A stretch of DNA of 64,000 nt, taken from contig NZ_JAHBZK010000008.1 of NCBI RefSeq assembly GCF_019635465.1, positions 146,932 to 210,931 on the forward strand, in the 5' to 3' direction. Made by a program: the position numbers and the translations under genes. A model generated the notes under the pieces. It saw only the letters and a program-made list of their open reading frames with translations, was not told the DNA's origin and did not search any database. Positions 51,501 through 61,100 of this stretch are shown here, in pieces. Every line of letters starts with the position of its first letter. Position 1 is the first letter of the stretch. This DNA is from Hydrogenophaga sp. GTDB lineage: Bacteria > Pseudomonadota > Gammaproteobacteria > Burkholderiales > Burkholderiaceae_C.

Positions 51501-52139
51501 ATGCAAAACGTGACATTGTGGGGGGAAACCCTCAGGCTGCTGGTCGAGCTGTCGGCCACCGCGGCCTTTGCCCTCTCCGGCATCCTGGAGGGCGCGCGCA
51601 AGCGCCTCGACGCCGTGGGCGTGGTCGTGGTCGGCTTCCTGGCCGCCTTCGGTGGTGGCACGCTGCGCGACCTGCTGCTGGATCAGCGCCCCTTCTTCTG
51701 GGTGCAACATGTGGGCTTGCTGTGGGGCGTGCTCGCCCTGTGCGTGCTGGCCATGCTGTTCCTGCGCACGCGCCATTTCGAGGTGACTGAACGCGCCATC
51801 CAGTGGCCCGACGCACTGGGCCTGGGCCTGTTCACGGCCTCCGGCGTGCACCAGGCCCTGCTGCTTGACCTGCCGGGCCTGGTGGCGGTGCTGATGGGTC
51901 TGGTCACCGGCGTGGCCGGTGGCGTGATGCGCGACGTGGTGTGCAACGACATCCCGAGCGCCTTCCGGGGTCACCGCCCCTACACCGTGTGTGCTTTCGC
52001 CGGTGGCTGGGCCTATGTGGGCCTGTGGTCGGCGCAGGCGCCGGGTTGGCTGGCGCTGGTGGCCTGCGTGTCGATCACCGCCGGCCTGCGCGGATTGGCG
52101 CTCTGGCGCGATTGGCAGTTGCCACAGTGGCGGCTTTGA
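51501..52139 (+). CDS. TRIC-family cation channel (UPF0126)
   Basis: A 212-residue seven-helix membrane protein of the prokaryotic TRIC/UPF0126 family, with the duplicated signatures FLAAFGGGTLRDLLLD and GLVTGVAGGVMRDVVCNDIP. TRIC channels are homotrimers conducting monovalent cations. ATG 51501 follows the right arm of the palindromic element by four bases, so its leader is inside that element. It is probably co-transcribed with DUF1841 20 bp downstream. Confidence 0.9.
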   Translation: MQNVTLWGETLRLLVELSATAAFALSGILEGARKRLDAVGVVVVGFLAAFGGGTLRDLLLDQRPFFWVQHVGLLWGVLALCVLAMLFLRTRHFEVTERAIQWPDALGLGLFTASGVHQALLLDLPGLVAVLMGLVTGVAGGVMRDVVCNDIPSAFRGHRPYTVCAFAGGWAYVGLWSAQAPGWLALVACVSITAGLRGLALWRDWQLPQWRL

Positions 52140-52159
52140 GTCCGCGGGACAATCCATCC

Positions 52160-52594
52160 ATGTTCAATCCTTCTCAGGCCGACGTGCGCCGCTTCTTCTG
52201 CGGCGCCCACGCCAAACAGCATGCCGGCCAACCCATGGATGCGCTGGAGCAACTCGCGGCGCAATGGATCGGCGAGCACCCCGAATACCACGCCGAGCTG
52301 AGCGACGCCGACGCCGCCGTGGCCCGTCTCAGCCAACCGGACGCCGAGCGCGAGAACCCGTTCCTGCACCTGTCCATGCACCTGTCGATCAGCGAGCAGT
52401 GCAGCATCGACCAGCCCCCGGGCATCCGCCAGGCCGTCGAGTTGCTGACGGCGCGACGCGGAGACCTGCACCAGGCGCACCACGAGGTCATGGAATGCCT
52501 GGGCACGATGCTGTGGGAAAGCCAGCGTGCCGGGCGAGCGCCCGACGGCCAAGCCTATATCGACGCCGTGCGTCGGCGCGCAACCAGGGACTGA
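52160..52594 (+). CDS. DUF1841 family protein
   Basis: A 144-residue soluble helical protein matching DUF1841: MFNPSQADVRRFFC, LAAQWIGEHPEYH, NPFLHLSMHLSISEQ and HHEVMECLGTMLWESQR are the conserved blocks. Function is unknown. It lies 20 bp after the TRIC gene and ends just before a bidirectional terminator. Confidence 0.9.
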   Translation: MFNPSQADVRRFFCGAHAKQHAGQPMDALEQLAAQWIGEHPEYHAELSDADAAVARLSQPDAERENPFLHLSMHLSISEQCSIDQPPGIRQAVELLTARRGDLHQAHHEVMECLGTMLWESQRAGRAPDGQAYIDAVRRRATRD

Positions 52595-52616
52595 GCGGGC
52601 AACACGCGCGCAAAAC

Positions 52617-52641
52617 AAAAGCCGCTCAACGAGCGGCTTTT
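52617..52641. terminator. Bidirectional intrinsic terminator
   Basis: AAAAGCCGCTC (52617-52627) and GAGCGGCTTTT (52631-52641) form an 11-bp stem with loop AAC and A/T ends on both sides, placed between the converging DUF1841 and cytochrome c genes. Confidence 0.92.
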
Positions 52642-52660
52642 GGGCAGAGCGATACGGCGA

Positions 52661-53329
52661 TCAGCGGAAGCGCGACTGCGGAACGGTCTGCAGTTCGCCA
52701 GGCACCGTGGCCAGGTACTTGGCCAGCGCGCGCATCTCGTCGTGGCTGAACTGTTTGGCGATGCCGCCCATGATGCCGTTGCTGCGGCCAATCACCTTGT
52801 TGCCCTCGACCGTGTAGGCCTTGAGCGCCACGTACAGGTAGTCGGCGTGCTGGCCCGCCACCTTCGGGTAGCTCGGGTCGATGGGCTTGCTCAGATTGGC
52901 GCCGTGGCAGGACACGCAGGCGCCCTTTTGCAGCAGGGCCGACACGTCCGCGCTGGCCGCGGGCAGCGCCTCGGGCGCGGCGGGGCCGCTCTGGCTGGCG
53001 TAGAAGGCCGCGAGGTCGGCCATGTCCTGCTCGGACAGCGAGCCCGCGATGCCACGCATCGACGGGTGCTTGCGGTCGCCTTTGTTGTAGGCCTTGAGCG
53101 CCGAGACGATGTAGCCGGCCGACTGACCGGAAATCATCGGCACCTTGTGGATCTCGGGGAAGCTGTTCTGGTAGCCCTTGATGCCGTGGCATCCGATGCA
53201 CATTTCGGCCTTCTTGTGGCCAGCCTCCACATCACCGGTGACGCCTTGCGCCTGGGCCGACATGGCAGCAACGAACAACGTCGCAGCGGCGACAAGGGTA
53301 CGGACGATCGGGTTCAGCATGGGGGTCAT
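52661..53329 (-). CDS. Diheme c4-type cytochrome c
   Basis: A 222-residue exported protein. The signal peptide (1-28, ending SAQAQ) is followed by two homologous cytochrome c domains with heme motifs CIGCH and CVSCH. Each domain has a likely distal methionine (in PMISGQSAGY/SMRGIAG and IMGGIAKQF). This is the c4/c553 type that carries electrons to terminal oxidases such as the caa3 enzyme encoded earlier in the window. ATG 53329 is used; 53320 would shorten it by three residues. Confidence 0.93.
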   Translation of the reverse strand: MTPMLNPIVRTLVAAATLFVAAMSAQAQGVTGDVEAGHKKAEMCIGCHGIKGYQNSFPEIHKVPMISGQSAGYIVSALKAYNKGDRKHPSMRGIAGSLSEQDMADLAAFYASQSGPAAPEALPAASADVSALLQKGACVSCHGANLSKPIDPSYPKVAGQHADYLYVALKAYTVEGNKVIGRSNGIMGGIAKQFSHDEMRALAKYLATVPGELQTVPQSRFR

Positions 53330-53461
53330 TTTGCAAGCACAATGAAGAACGGCCGGGAAAAATCAACCGCGGATTATATGAGCGGTCCCGGCAAGTCTGG
53401 CCCCGCCCGAATTCCTGGCGTGGCGCCCTCCCCCGCCGACACCCGATCGAGGCCGCAACTC

Positions 53462-54304
53462 ATGAAATTCCAGGGCTCCCAGAATTACGTCGCCACGCAG
53501 GACCTGATGCTGGCGGTCAATGCCGCCATCACGCTCAAACGACCGCTGCTGGTCAAAGGCGAACCCGGCACCGGCAAGACGATGCTGGCCGAAGAGGTGG
53601 CGCAAGCACTGAACATGCCCTTGCTGCAGTGGCACATCAAGAGCACCACCAAGGCGCAGCAGGGCCTGTACGAGTACGACGCGGTGAGCCGCCTGCGCGA
53701 CTCCCAGTTGGGCGACGAACGCGTCAAGGACATCCACAACTACATCGTCAAGGGCGTGCTGTGGCAGGCCTTCACCGCTGACCAGCCGGTGGCCCTGCTG
53801 ATCGACGAGATCGACAAGGCCGACATCGAGTTTCCCAACGACCTGTTGCGCGAACTCGATCGCATGGAGTTCTACTGCTACGAGACGCACGAGCTCATCA
53901 AGGCCAAGCACCGCCCCCTGGTGTTCATTACCTCCAACAACGAGAAAGAGCTGCCCGACGCTTTCCTGCGCCGTTGCTTCTTTCACTACATCAAATTCCC
54001 CGATGCAGAGACGATGCACAAGATCGTCGACGTGCACTTCCCGAACCTCAAGCAGGACCTGCTCAAGGTCGCGATGAAGACCTTCTACGACGTGCGCAAC
54101 CTGCCGGGCCTGAAAAAGAAGCCCAGCACCTCCGAACTGCTCGACTGGCTCAAGCTGCTGATGGCCGAGGACATTCCGCTTGAAGCGCTGCAGAGCGCCG
54201 ACGACAAGGTGTCCATCCCGCCCTTGGTGGGCGCTCTGCTCAAGAACGAGCAGGACACCACGCTGTTCGAAAAACTGGTGTTCATGAACCAGAGGAACCG
54301 TTGA
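53462..54304 (+). CDS. MoxR-type AAA+ ATPase
   Basis: A 280-residue AAA+ ATPase: Walker A GEPGTGKT at 33-40, Walker B ALLIDEID at 111-118, sensor-1 VFITSNNEKELPDAFLRR with the arginine finger, and a short lid domain. MoxR ATPases work with VWA-domain proteins as chaperones that activate metal- or cofactor-containing enzymes; the VWA partner is encoded two genes downstream. The stop (TGA) and the GNAT start (ATG) share one base. It is divergent from the c4 cytochrome gene across 132 bp. Confidence 0.93.
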   Translation: MKFQGSQNYVATQDLMLAVNAAITLKRPLLVKGEPGTGKTMLAEEVAQALNMPLLQWHIKSTTKAQQGLYEYDAVSRLRDSQLGDERVKDIHNYIVKGVLWQAFTADQPVALLIDEIDKADIEFPNDLLRELDRMEFYCYETHELIKAKHRPLVFITSNNEKELPDAFLRRCFFHYIKFPDAETMHKIVDVHFPNLKQDLLKVAMKTFYDVRNLPGLKKKPSTSELLDWLKLLMAEDIPLEALQSADDKVSIPPLVGALLKNEQDTTLFEKLVFMNQRNR

Positions 54305-54894
54305 TGTTCGTGAGCCCGGTCATCCTCAGCGAGCGCGGGGTGCGACTGGAGCCGCTGGCGCTGCGCCACGAGGACGGCCTGCGCGCCGCGGCCAACGACG
54401 GCGAGCTCTGGAAACTGCGCATCACGTCGGTGCCCGAGCCCGAACAGACACGCCAGTACATCGAGGACGCGCTGGCCATGCGCGAGCAGGGCCACCGATT
54501 CGCCTTCGCAGTGGTGGAGGACGCGACCGACACCGTGCTCGGCAGCACCAGCTACCACGACATCCTGCCCGCCGTGAAACGTGTGGAGATCGGCTACACC
54601 TGGTACGCGAAACGGGCACAGCGCAGCCACGTCAACACCACCTGCAAGATGCTGATGATGGGCCACGCCTTCGACACCCTGGGCTGCCATGTGGTGGGCT
54701 GGCGCACCGACAACTTCAACTTTGCGTCGCAGCAGGCCATCGAGCGACTGGGCGCGAAGAAGGACGGTGTCATCCGCGGCCACGCGATGCGCCGCGACGG
54801 CACCATCCGCGACACGGTGATGTACAGCATGCGATCGGGCGAGTGGCCCGAAGCGCGCGCGCAACTGCAGTACTTGCGCAGTCGCCACGATTGA
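54304..54894 (+). CDS. GNAT-family acetyltransferase (RimJ/RimL-like)
   Basis: A 196-residue N-acetyltransferase. The first strand LSERGVRLEPLALRHEDGL, the helix FAFAVVEDATDTVLGSTSY, EIGYTWYAKRAQRS with the acetyl-CoA-binding region, and RTDNFNFASQQAIERLG are the RimJ/RimL pattern. The usual R-x-x-G-x-G/A loop is replaced by RAQRSHVNTT. It sits between the MoxR ATPase and the VWA protein with one-base and 16-bp gaps, so it is co-transcribed; possible acetylation of the same client protein is an inference. Confidence 0.88.
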   Translation: MFVSPVILSERGVRLEPLALRHEDGLRAAANDGELWKLRITSVPEPEQTRQYIEDALAMREQGHRFAFAVVEDATDTVLGSTSYHDILPAVKRVEIGYTWYAKRAQRSHVNTTCKMLMMGHAFDTLGCHVVGWRTDNFNFASQQAIERLGAKKDGVIRGHAMRRDGTIRDTVMYSMRSGEWPEARAQLQYLRSRHD

Positions 54895-54910
54895 ACCAGG
54901 AGAGATCGCC

Positions 54911-56098
54911 ATGCTGATCGACTTCTTCTACACCCTGCGCGCGGCCAAACTGCCGGTGTCGGTGAAGGAGTACCTCACCCTGCTGGAGGCACTCAAGGCC
55001 GACGTGGTCGGGCCGACCAACCCCGACGCCTGCAGCATGGACGACTTCTACTTCCTGTCGCGCACCGCGCTGGTCAAGGACGAGAAGCATTTCGACAAAT
55101 TCGATCGCGCCTTCGCCGCCTATTTCAAGGGCGTCGAAATGATCGCCGACTTCACCAAGCCCATTCCCGCCGACTGGCTGCGCCAGGAGATGGAACGCAT
55201 CCTGTCCGAAGAGCAAAAGGCCAACGCCCCCAAGCTCGACTGGGACGAGCTGATGGACACGCTGCGCAAGCGCCTTGAGGAGCAGAAGGAGCGCCACGAA
55301 GGCGGCAGCAAGTGGATCGGCACCGGCGGCACCTCGCCCTTCGGCAACGGCGGACAGAACCCGCAGGGTGTGCGCATTGGCGGCAAAGGCGGCGGCAAGA
55401 GCGCGGTGAAGGTGTGGGAGCAGCGCAGCTACCGCGATTACGACGACACGCAGGAGCTGGGCACGCGCAACATCAAGGTGGCGCTGCGCCGCCTGCGCAA
55501 GTTCGCGCGCGAGGGCAACGACCTCGAGCTGGACCTGCCCGACACCATCCGCTCCACCGCGGCCAACGCCGGCTACCTGGACATCAAGATGATCCCGGAG
55601 CGGCACAACAACGTGAAGGTGCTGCTGCTCATGGACGTGGGCGGCACCATGGACGAACACATCCAGCGCGTCGAAGAACTGTTCTCGGCCGTCAAGACGG
55701 AGTTCAAGCACCTGGAGTTCTATTACTTCCACAACTGCGTCTACGACTTCATGTGGAAGAACAACCGCCGCCGCTACGCCGAGAAGTTTCCGACCTGGGA
55801 CATCATTCGCAAGTACAACAAGGACTACAAACTCATCTTCGTCGGCGACGCGACGATGAGCCCCTACGAGATCCTGCAACCCGGCGGCAGCGTGGAATAC
55901 AACAACGAGGAAGCCGGCGCCGAATGGCTGCAGCGCCTGACGCACACCTTTCCCAAATTCGCCTGGATCAACCCGGAACCTCAGGGCGTCTGGCAGTATC
56001 GACAGAGCATCAGCATCATCCAGCAGCTCATGAGCCATCGCATGTTCCCGCTCACGCTCAAGGGCCTGGAAGACGCGATGCGCATGCTCTCGAAATAA
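54911..56098 (+). CDS. CoxE-like von Willebrand A domain protein
   Basis: A 395-residue protein. An N-terminal helical region (1-130) is followed by a glycine-rich linker (132-163) and a VWA domain (about 230-390). The MIDAS-like segment is LLLMDVGGTMDEH: D242, with G244 and T246 where the canonical DxSxS has serines. The family (CoxE-like, DUF58-related) pairs with MoxR ATPases in cofactor maturation of enzymes such as carbon monoxide dehydrogenase; no such enzyme is nearby. The start has CAGGAGAGATCGCC upstream. Confidence 0.88.
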   Translation: MLIDFFYTLRAAKLPVSVKEYLTLLEALKADVVGPTNPDACSMDDFYFLSRTALVKDEKHFDKFDRAFAAYFKGVEMIADFTKPIPADWLRQEMERILSEEQKANAPKLDWDELMDTLRKRLEEQKERHEGGSKWIGTGGTSPFGNGGQNPQGVRIGGKGGGKSAVKVWEQRSYRDYDDTQELGTRNIKVALRRLRKFAREGNDLELDLPDTIRSTAANAGYLDIKMIPERHNNVKVLLLMDVGGTMDEHIQRVEELFSAVKTEFKHLEFYYFHNCVYDFMWKNNRRRYAEKFPTWDIIRKYNKDYKLIFVGDATMSPYEILQPGGSVEYNNEEAGAEWLQRLTHTFPKFAWINPEPQGVWQYRQSISIIQQLMSHRMFPLTLKGLEDAMRMLSK

Positions 56099-56105
56099 TC
56101 GCGCC

Positions 56106-58169
56106 ATGTTGAGTTGTTCGCCGGCCCGCGCATGCCGGGCCGGGTGGCACCGGCTCGTGCGTGCGCTCTACGTCCTCACCCTGCTGTGCCCGCTGTGGCT
56201 GGCGCCGGTGGCGCAGGCGTGGGCGCAGGATCCAGTCCCTGCGGTCACCCCTTCGGCCGACAACGCGAGCAACCCCGGCAATGCCGATGACGCCGCCGAC
56301 AACGCCACGCCAGACCCGGCCACCACGCGGCGCAGCACCCGCACGGCGCGCCCGCCGGTCAGCCCGCGCTTCGAACTCGACATCACCGCCCCCGATGCGC
56401 TGCGCGAACTGCTGACGCGCCACCTGGACGTGCAGCGGTTTCGCCTGCAGCGCAGCCTCGATGCGGCCGAACTGGATCGGCTGCTTCTGGAGCTGCCCGC
56501 CAACGCACGCGAGCTGCTCGCAACCCAGGGCTATTTCGCGCCCACCGTCACCCTGGCGCCGCTGCAGCCGCCCAGCGCCGACGCCCAGGCCGCGGCGGGC
56601 GAGGGCCCGGCACCCCTGGGGCGGATCGGGTTGACCATCGTCCCCGGGCCTGCCACCCGGGTCGCATCGGTGCAGGTCACCTTCCTCGGCGACGTGGCCA
56701 ACGACGTTGACGCCACCGCCCAGCGCGAGGAGATTCGCGCCGACGCGGCGGTGCTCGAAGGCCGACCGTTCACCCAGGACAGCTGGGACCAGGCCAAGAC
56801 CGCCACGCTGCGTCGGCTCACCGCGCTGCGCTACCCCAACGGGCGCATCACCACCAGCCTGGCCGACGTCGACGCGCAAAGTGCCAGCGCGCGGCTGTAC
56901 ATCGAGCTCGACTCCGGCCCGCGGCGCCGCTTTGGCGCCATCGAGGTCGATGGCGCACAACGCTACGACGCCCAGGCCAGCGAACGCATCGTTCGCCTGG
57001 CGGGCCTGACTCCGGGCAACGACTACGACCTGGCCGCACTGCAGCGCGCACAGCAGCGGCTCATCGACAGCGGCCTGTACGACGCGGCCTTTGTCTACGT
57101 CGAGCCCGACGCCAGCAACGCGCCGCTGGCGGTGAAGGTGCAACTGCGCGAGGCCACGCGCCAGAAGCTGGTGCTGGGCATTGGTGGCAGCACCGACAAC
57201 GGTGCTCGCCTGTCGATCGAGCACACGCACAACCGCATGCCGGTGCTGGGCTGGCGCGCGCTGTCCACATTGCGCCTGGAACGCAAGGACAGCCTGCTGA
57301 GCACCGCCTGGGATTCGCCCCTCAACGACGACGGCTGGCGCTGGATCTCCCTGCTGCAGGCCGCCCGCCAGGAAGACGATCTGGTCACCACCACCAGCCA
57401 GCGCGCGCGCTTCGGTCAGGCGCAGGACGGGGAAGAGTTCGATCGCAGCGTGTACCTGCAGTACGACCGCGCACAAACCGTCAGCGAGCTGTCCAACATC
57501 ACCGACGACGGCGCCAACGGGCGCATCGAATCGTCGATCACCGCCAACGTGGCCTGGTCGCGCCAGCGCTTCGACGACATCATCTCGCCGCAACAAGGCT
57601 ACGGGCTGGGCCTCGAGCTCGGCGCCGGCACCACCCTGGGCATCGACCGCAAGCCCTTTGCACGCGTGCTCGGGCGCTGGCTGGGCGTGCTGCCGCTGGG
57701 CGACGCCCGACCCAGCGTGACCCCCGGCGCACCCTCGCCCGGCCCGCGCCTGGGGCGCCTGGCGTTGCGACTGGAAAGCGGTGCCGTGATCGCTCGCGAA
57801 GACACGCCCGTGCCCGACACCCAGCTCTTTCTGACCGGGGGCGACAACAGCGTGCGCGGCTACGGCCTGCGCGCCATCGGCGTGCCCCAGGCCGACGGCA
57901 CCGTGCGCGCCGGCCGCTTCAAGACCGTCGCCAGCCTGGAGTGGCAGCGCCCCATCGGCGGTGACGGCCTCACCCGCTCGGCGCTGGAGCACGTGCTCTT
58001 CATCGACGGCGGCGCGGTGGCCAATCGCGTGCGTGACCTCGACATGCAATGGGGTGTGGGCACCGGCCTGCGCTACAACAGCCCGGTGGGGCCGCTGCAG
58101 ATCGACCTGGCCTATGGCCTTGAGCCGCGCCAATGGCGGCTGCATTTCGCCGTGGGCTTTGTCTTCTGA
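56106..58169 (+). CDS. tamA: Translocation and assembly module subunit TamA (Omp85)
   Basis: A 687-residue outer-membrane protein. A signal peptide (about 1-41, ending AWAQ) precedes POTRA domains (about 75-350) and an Omp85 beta-barrel (about 370-687) that ends in phenylalanine. GGDNSVRGYGLRAIG is the conserved barrel motif (VRGY-type loop L6), and the last strand is WRLHFAVGFVF. With TamB it inserts autotransporters and other proteins into the outer membrane. Its stop overlaps the tamB start by one base (TGATG). It is larger than E. coli TamA (577) through a Pro/Ala-rich linker. Confidence 0.93.
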   Translation: MLSCSPARACRAGWHRLVRALYVLTLLCPLWLAPVAQAWAQDPVPAVTPSADNASNPGNADDAADNATPDPATTRRSTRTARPPVSPRFELDITAPDALRELLTRHLDVQRFRLQRSLDAAELDRLLLELPANARELLATQGYFAPTVTLAPLQPPSADAQAAAGEGPAPLGRIGLTIVPGPATRVASVQVTFLGDVANDVDATAQREEIRADAAVLEGRPFTQDSWDQAKTATLRRLTALRYPNGRITTSLADVDAQSASARLYIELDSGPRRRFGAIEVDGAQRYDAQASERIVRLAGLTPGNDYDLAALQRAQQRLIDSGLYDAAFVYVEPDASNAPLAVKVQLREATRQKLVLGIGGSTDNGARLSIEHTHNRMPVLGWRALSTLRLERKDSLLSTAWDSPLNDDGWRWISLLQAARQEDDLVTTTSQRARFGQAQDGEEFDRSVYLQYDRAQTVSELSNITDDGANGRIESSITANVAWSRQRFDDIISPQQGYGLGLELGAGTTLGIDRKPFARVLGRWLGVLPLGDARPSVTPGAPSPGPRLGRLALRLESGAVIAREDTPVPDTQLFLTGGDNSVRGYGLRAIGVPQADGTVRAGRFKTVASLEWQRPIGGDGLTRSALEHVLFIDGGAVANRVRDLDMQWGVGTGLRYNSPVGPLQIDLAYGLEPRQWRLHFAVGFVF

Positions 58170-61100
58170 TGGCGCAAGACCGCACCCCGACCGACGCCGA
58201 CGCCGCAACGCCGCAGCACCCGGCCGTGCCGGCGGCCATGCCTCGCCCCGGCGCCCTGGGCTGGCTCGGGCGTGCGCTGCTGTGGTTGCCGGGCACGCTG
58301 CTGGGCATGGCCCTGGCGGGCCTGCTGGTTGGCGGCCTGTGGGCGGCCAGCGATGGCTCGCTGGGCCAGGGCCTGCGCTGGGCGCACAGCTGGCAGGCGG
58401 AGCACGCACCCGAGGCGGGCCGCATCGAACTCGGTGAGGTGGACGGCAGCCTGCTGCGCGGCGGCCACATCGACCGGCTGGCCTGGGCGCAAAACGGCCT
58501 GGACGTGCAGGCCGAGAACGTCGAGCTGCGCCTGGGCACACGCTTCTGGCTGGGCCTGCTCGGCGGGCGCATCGACGTCGCATCGCTGCAGCTCGGCGCC
58601 CTGCGCATCAACGACCAGCGAGCGCCCGACACCGCGTCCGACACTGCCCCGCCCGCCTCGCTCGAATTGCCGCTGCCGATCGAAGTCACCCTCGGCGTCG
58701 GGTCATTGCAGGTCGCTGGCGCGGCGAGCCTGCAGGCAAGCGATCTGCAGGCGCACTACCGTTACGGCCGCGCCGAGGCCGATCTCGGCACGGCCGACGC
58801 ACACACCCTCACGCTGCACTCGCTGCAATGGGCCGACGGGCGCTATCAGGCCCAGTTGGCGCTGGGCGCGCAGGCGCCCATGCCGCTGCGGCTGCAGTTG
58901 CGCGGCGAACTGCAGGCCCAGGTGCCCGACGGCGAAGCCCTCACGCTGCGCGCGCGCGCCACCGCACAAGGCCAGCTCGCCGGCGCCGACGCGGTGCTGG
59001 ACCTGGGCGCGCAGATCGAGCCCGTGGCCAGCAACGACGCCACACCCACCCTGGCCGCCACCGCGCGCGTGCGACCCTGGGCCAATCAACCGTTGTCCAC
59101 CGTCGATGCCCGCCTGCACCGACTGGACCTGGCCATGCTGTGGCCCCAGGCACCGCGCAGCGCGTTCACCGGCACCATCAGCGCGCAGCCCGACGGCGCC
59201 GACTGGCTGGCCAAGGTGCAGCTGCAGAACGAGCGCCCCGGGCCCATCGACCAGCAAAGCCTGCCGCTGAAGAACCTCGCGCTGGACCTGCGGCAATCGG
59301 GCGACACCTGGACCCTGTCGGCCCTCGACGCCGAGGTCGCGGGCGGGCGCCTGCGCGGCCAGGGCCAGGCCCGCTGGCCCGTCGACAACGCGCCCGCCGG
59401 GGCCGCCGCCAGCACACGCACCTGGCAGGGCGAGCTTCGCTTCAGCGGACTGGACCCACAGCAACTGTGGCAAAGCCTGGCCCCCGCCGCGCTGGATGGC
59501 AGCCTGAGCGCGCGCAGCGCGGCTACGCCAGGCCAGCCCGGTGACATCGCCTTCGACGCGCGCATCGCACCCGCGGGCCGCCAACCCCAGCGCAGTGCGG
59601 CCGATGCCTGGCGCCTGCGCGAGGTCGCCCTGCAAGGACGTTGGTCACCCGGCACCGGGTCCGCCACGCAAGGGGTGCTGACGCTGCAGCGGGCACACGT
59701 CGATGCCTTCGACAGCCAGCTCGACGCACAAGGCGTGTTCGACACCCAACGCACCGTCGCCCAGGGAGAACTGGCGCTGAGCGTGCCCGGCCTCACGGCA
59801 CGCTGGCAGGGGCGCGCGGCGGCCACCGACGGCCAGGGCGACGCCCGCCTTGATGTCGCCGACGGCGAACGCACGCTGGCCTGGCTGCGCGCGCTGCAAA
59901 ACGCCCCCCTGATCGGCGAGGCCGTGCGCAGCCAGCTGGCGCCCTGGGCCGCGCTGCAGCTCAAGGCGCGCGGCGACGCGCGCCTGACGTGGCAAGGTGG
60001 CCTGGTCGCCCTGGGCTGGCCCGGCCAGACCGCGCCCGCCCCCAGGCTGACGCTGGCCGCCCGCGTGCAACAACTGCAGCTGCAGAGCGACGACGCGCAG
60101 GCACCACTGGACCTGCGCCTGAGCAACACCGCACTGGACCTGAAAGGCAGCCCCGATGCGCTGACCTGGGGGCTGAGCGGGCAACTGGCTCAAGCGGGCC
60201 GCCAGTTCGATCTCGACAGCGCAGGCGGCCTGGGCATCGGCGGGCCACCCTTGCAGGCCCGCAGTGGCCAGCTTCTGGTCGAACGGCTGCGGCTTGATGT
60301 GTCGACGGGCGAAGACACCATCCGTTGGCGCCTGAGCAATGGCGCGCCCTGGCGTGCCAGCTGGCAGCGCCGCGCCAACGGCGTCGACGTCGCCGCCGAC
60401 GCTGGCAGCCTGCGTTTGCAACCCCAGCGCGGCAACACCGACGCCCAGAGCGCAGCCCTCACCTGGGACGCCCTCAGCTGGCAAGCCGGCGCGCTGCTCA
60501 CCCGTGGCCGGCTCACCGGCCTGCCACTGGCCTGGGTCGACCAACTGGCGCGCAACGAAGGCGGCGACAGCCCCGGCCCACTGGCGCGCGCCGGGCTCGG
60601 CGGCGACATGGTCTTCGATGGCGAATGGGACTTCGCCCTGCCCGCGCAAAGCAGCCAGCCGCCGCGCCTGAACCTCACCATCGCGCAACGCTCGGGCGAC
60701 CTGGCGGTGCAGACCGATGGTGCTTTCGACGACAACGCCAACCGCAGCCAGCGCGTGCAGGCCGGCGTCAAGACCGCGCGGCTGGTGGTGCGCACCGAGG
60801 GTTCGCGCGTGCAGGCCGACCTACAGTGGGACAGCGAACGCTTTGGCAACGCCACCTTGCAGGCCAGCACCGCGCTGTCGCCCCCGAACGCCACCCACGC
60901 CGCCTGGCACTGGGCCGAGCAGGCCCCCATCAGCGCCCGCGCGCAAGCCAGCCTGCCCCAGGTGGGTGTGTGGAGCGTGCTGGCGCCGCCGGGCTGGCGC
61001 ATACGCGGCGCCCTGCGCCTGGAAGCCGCCGTCAGCGGCACACGCGACAACCCGCAGGTCAGCGGCACCCTGCAGGCCGACGACCTGGCCCTGCGCTCGC

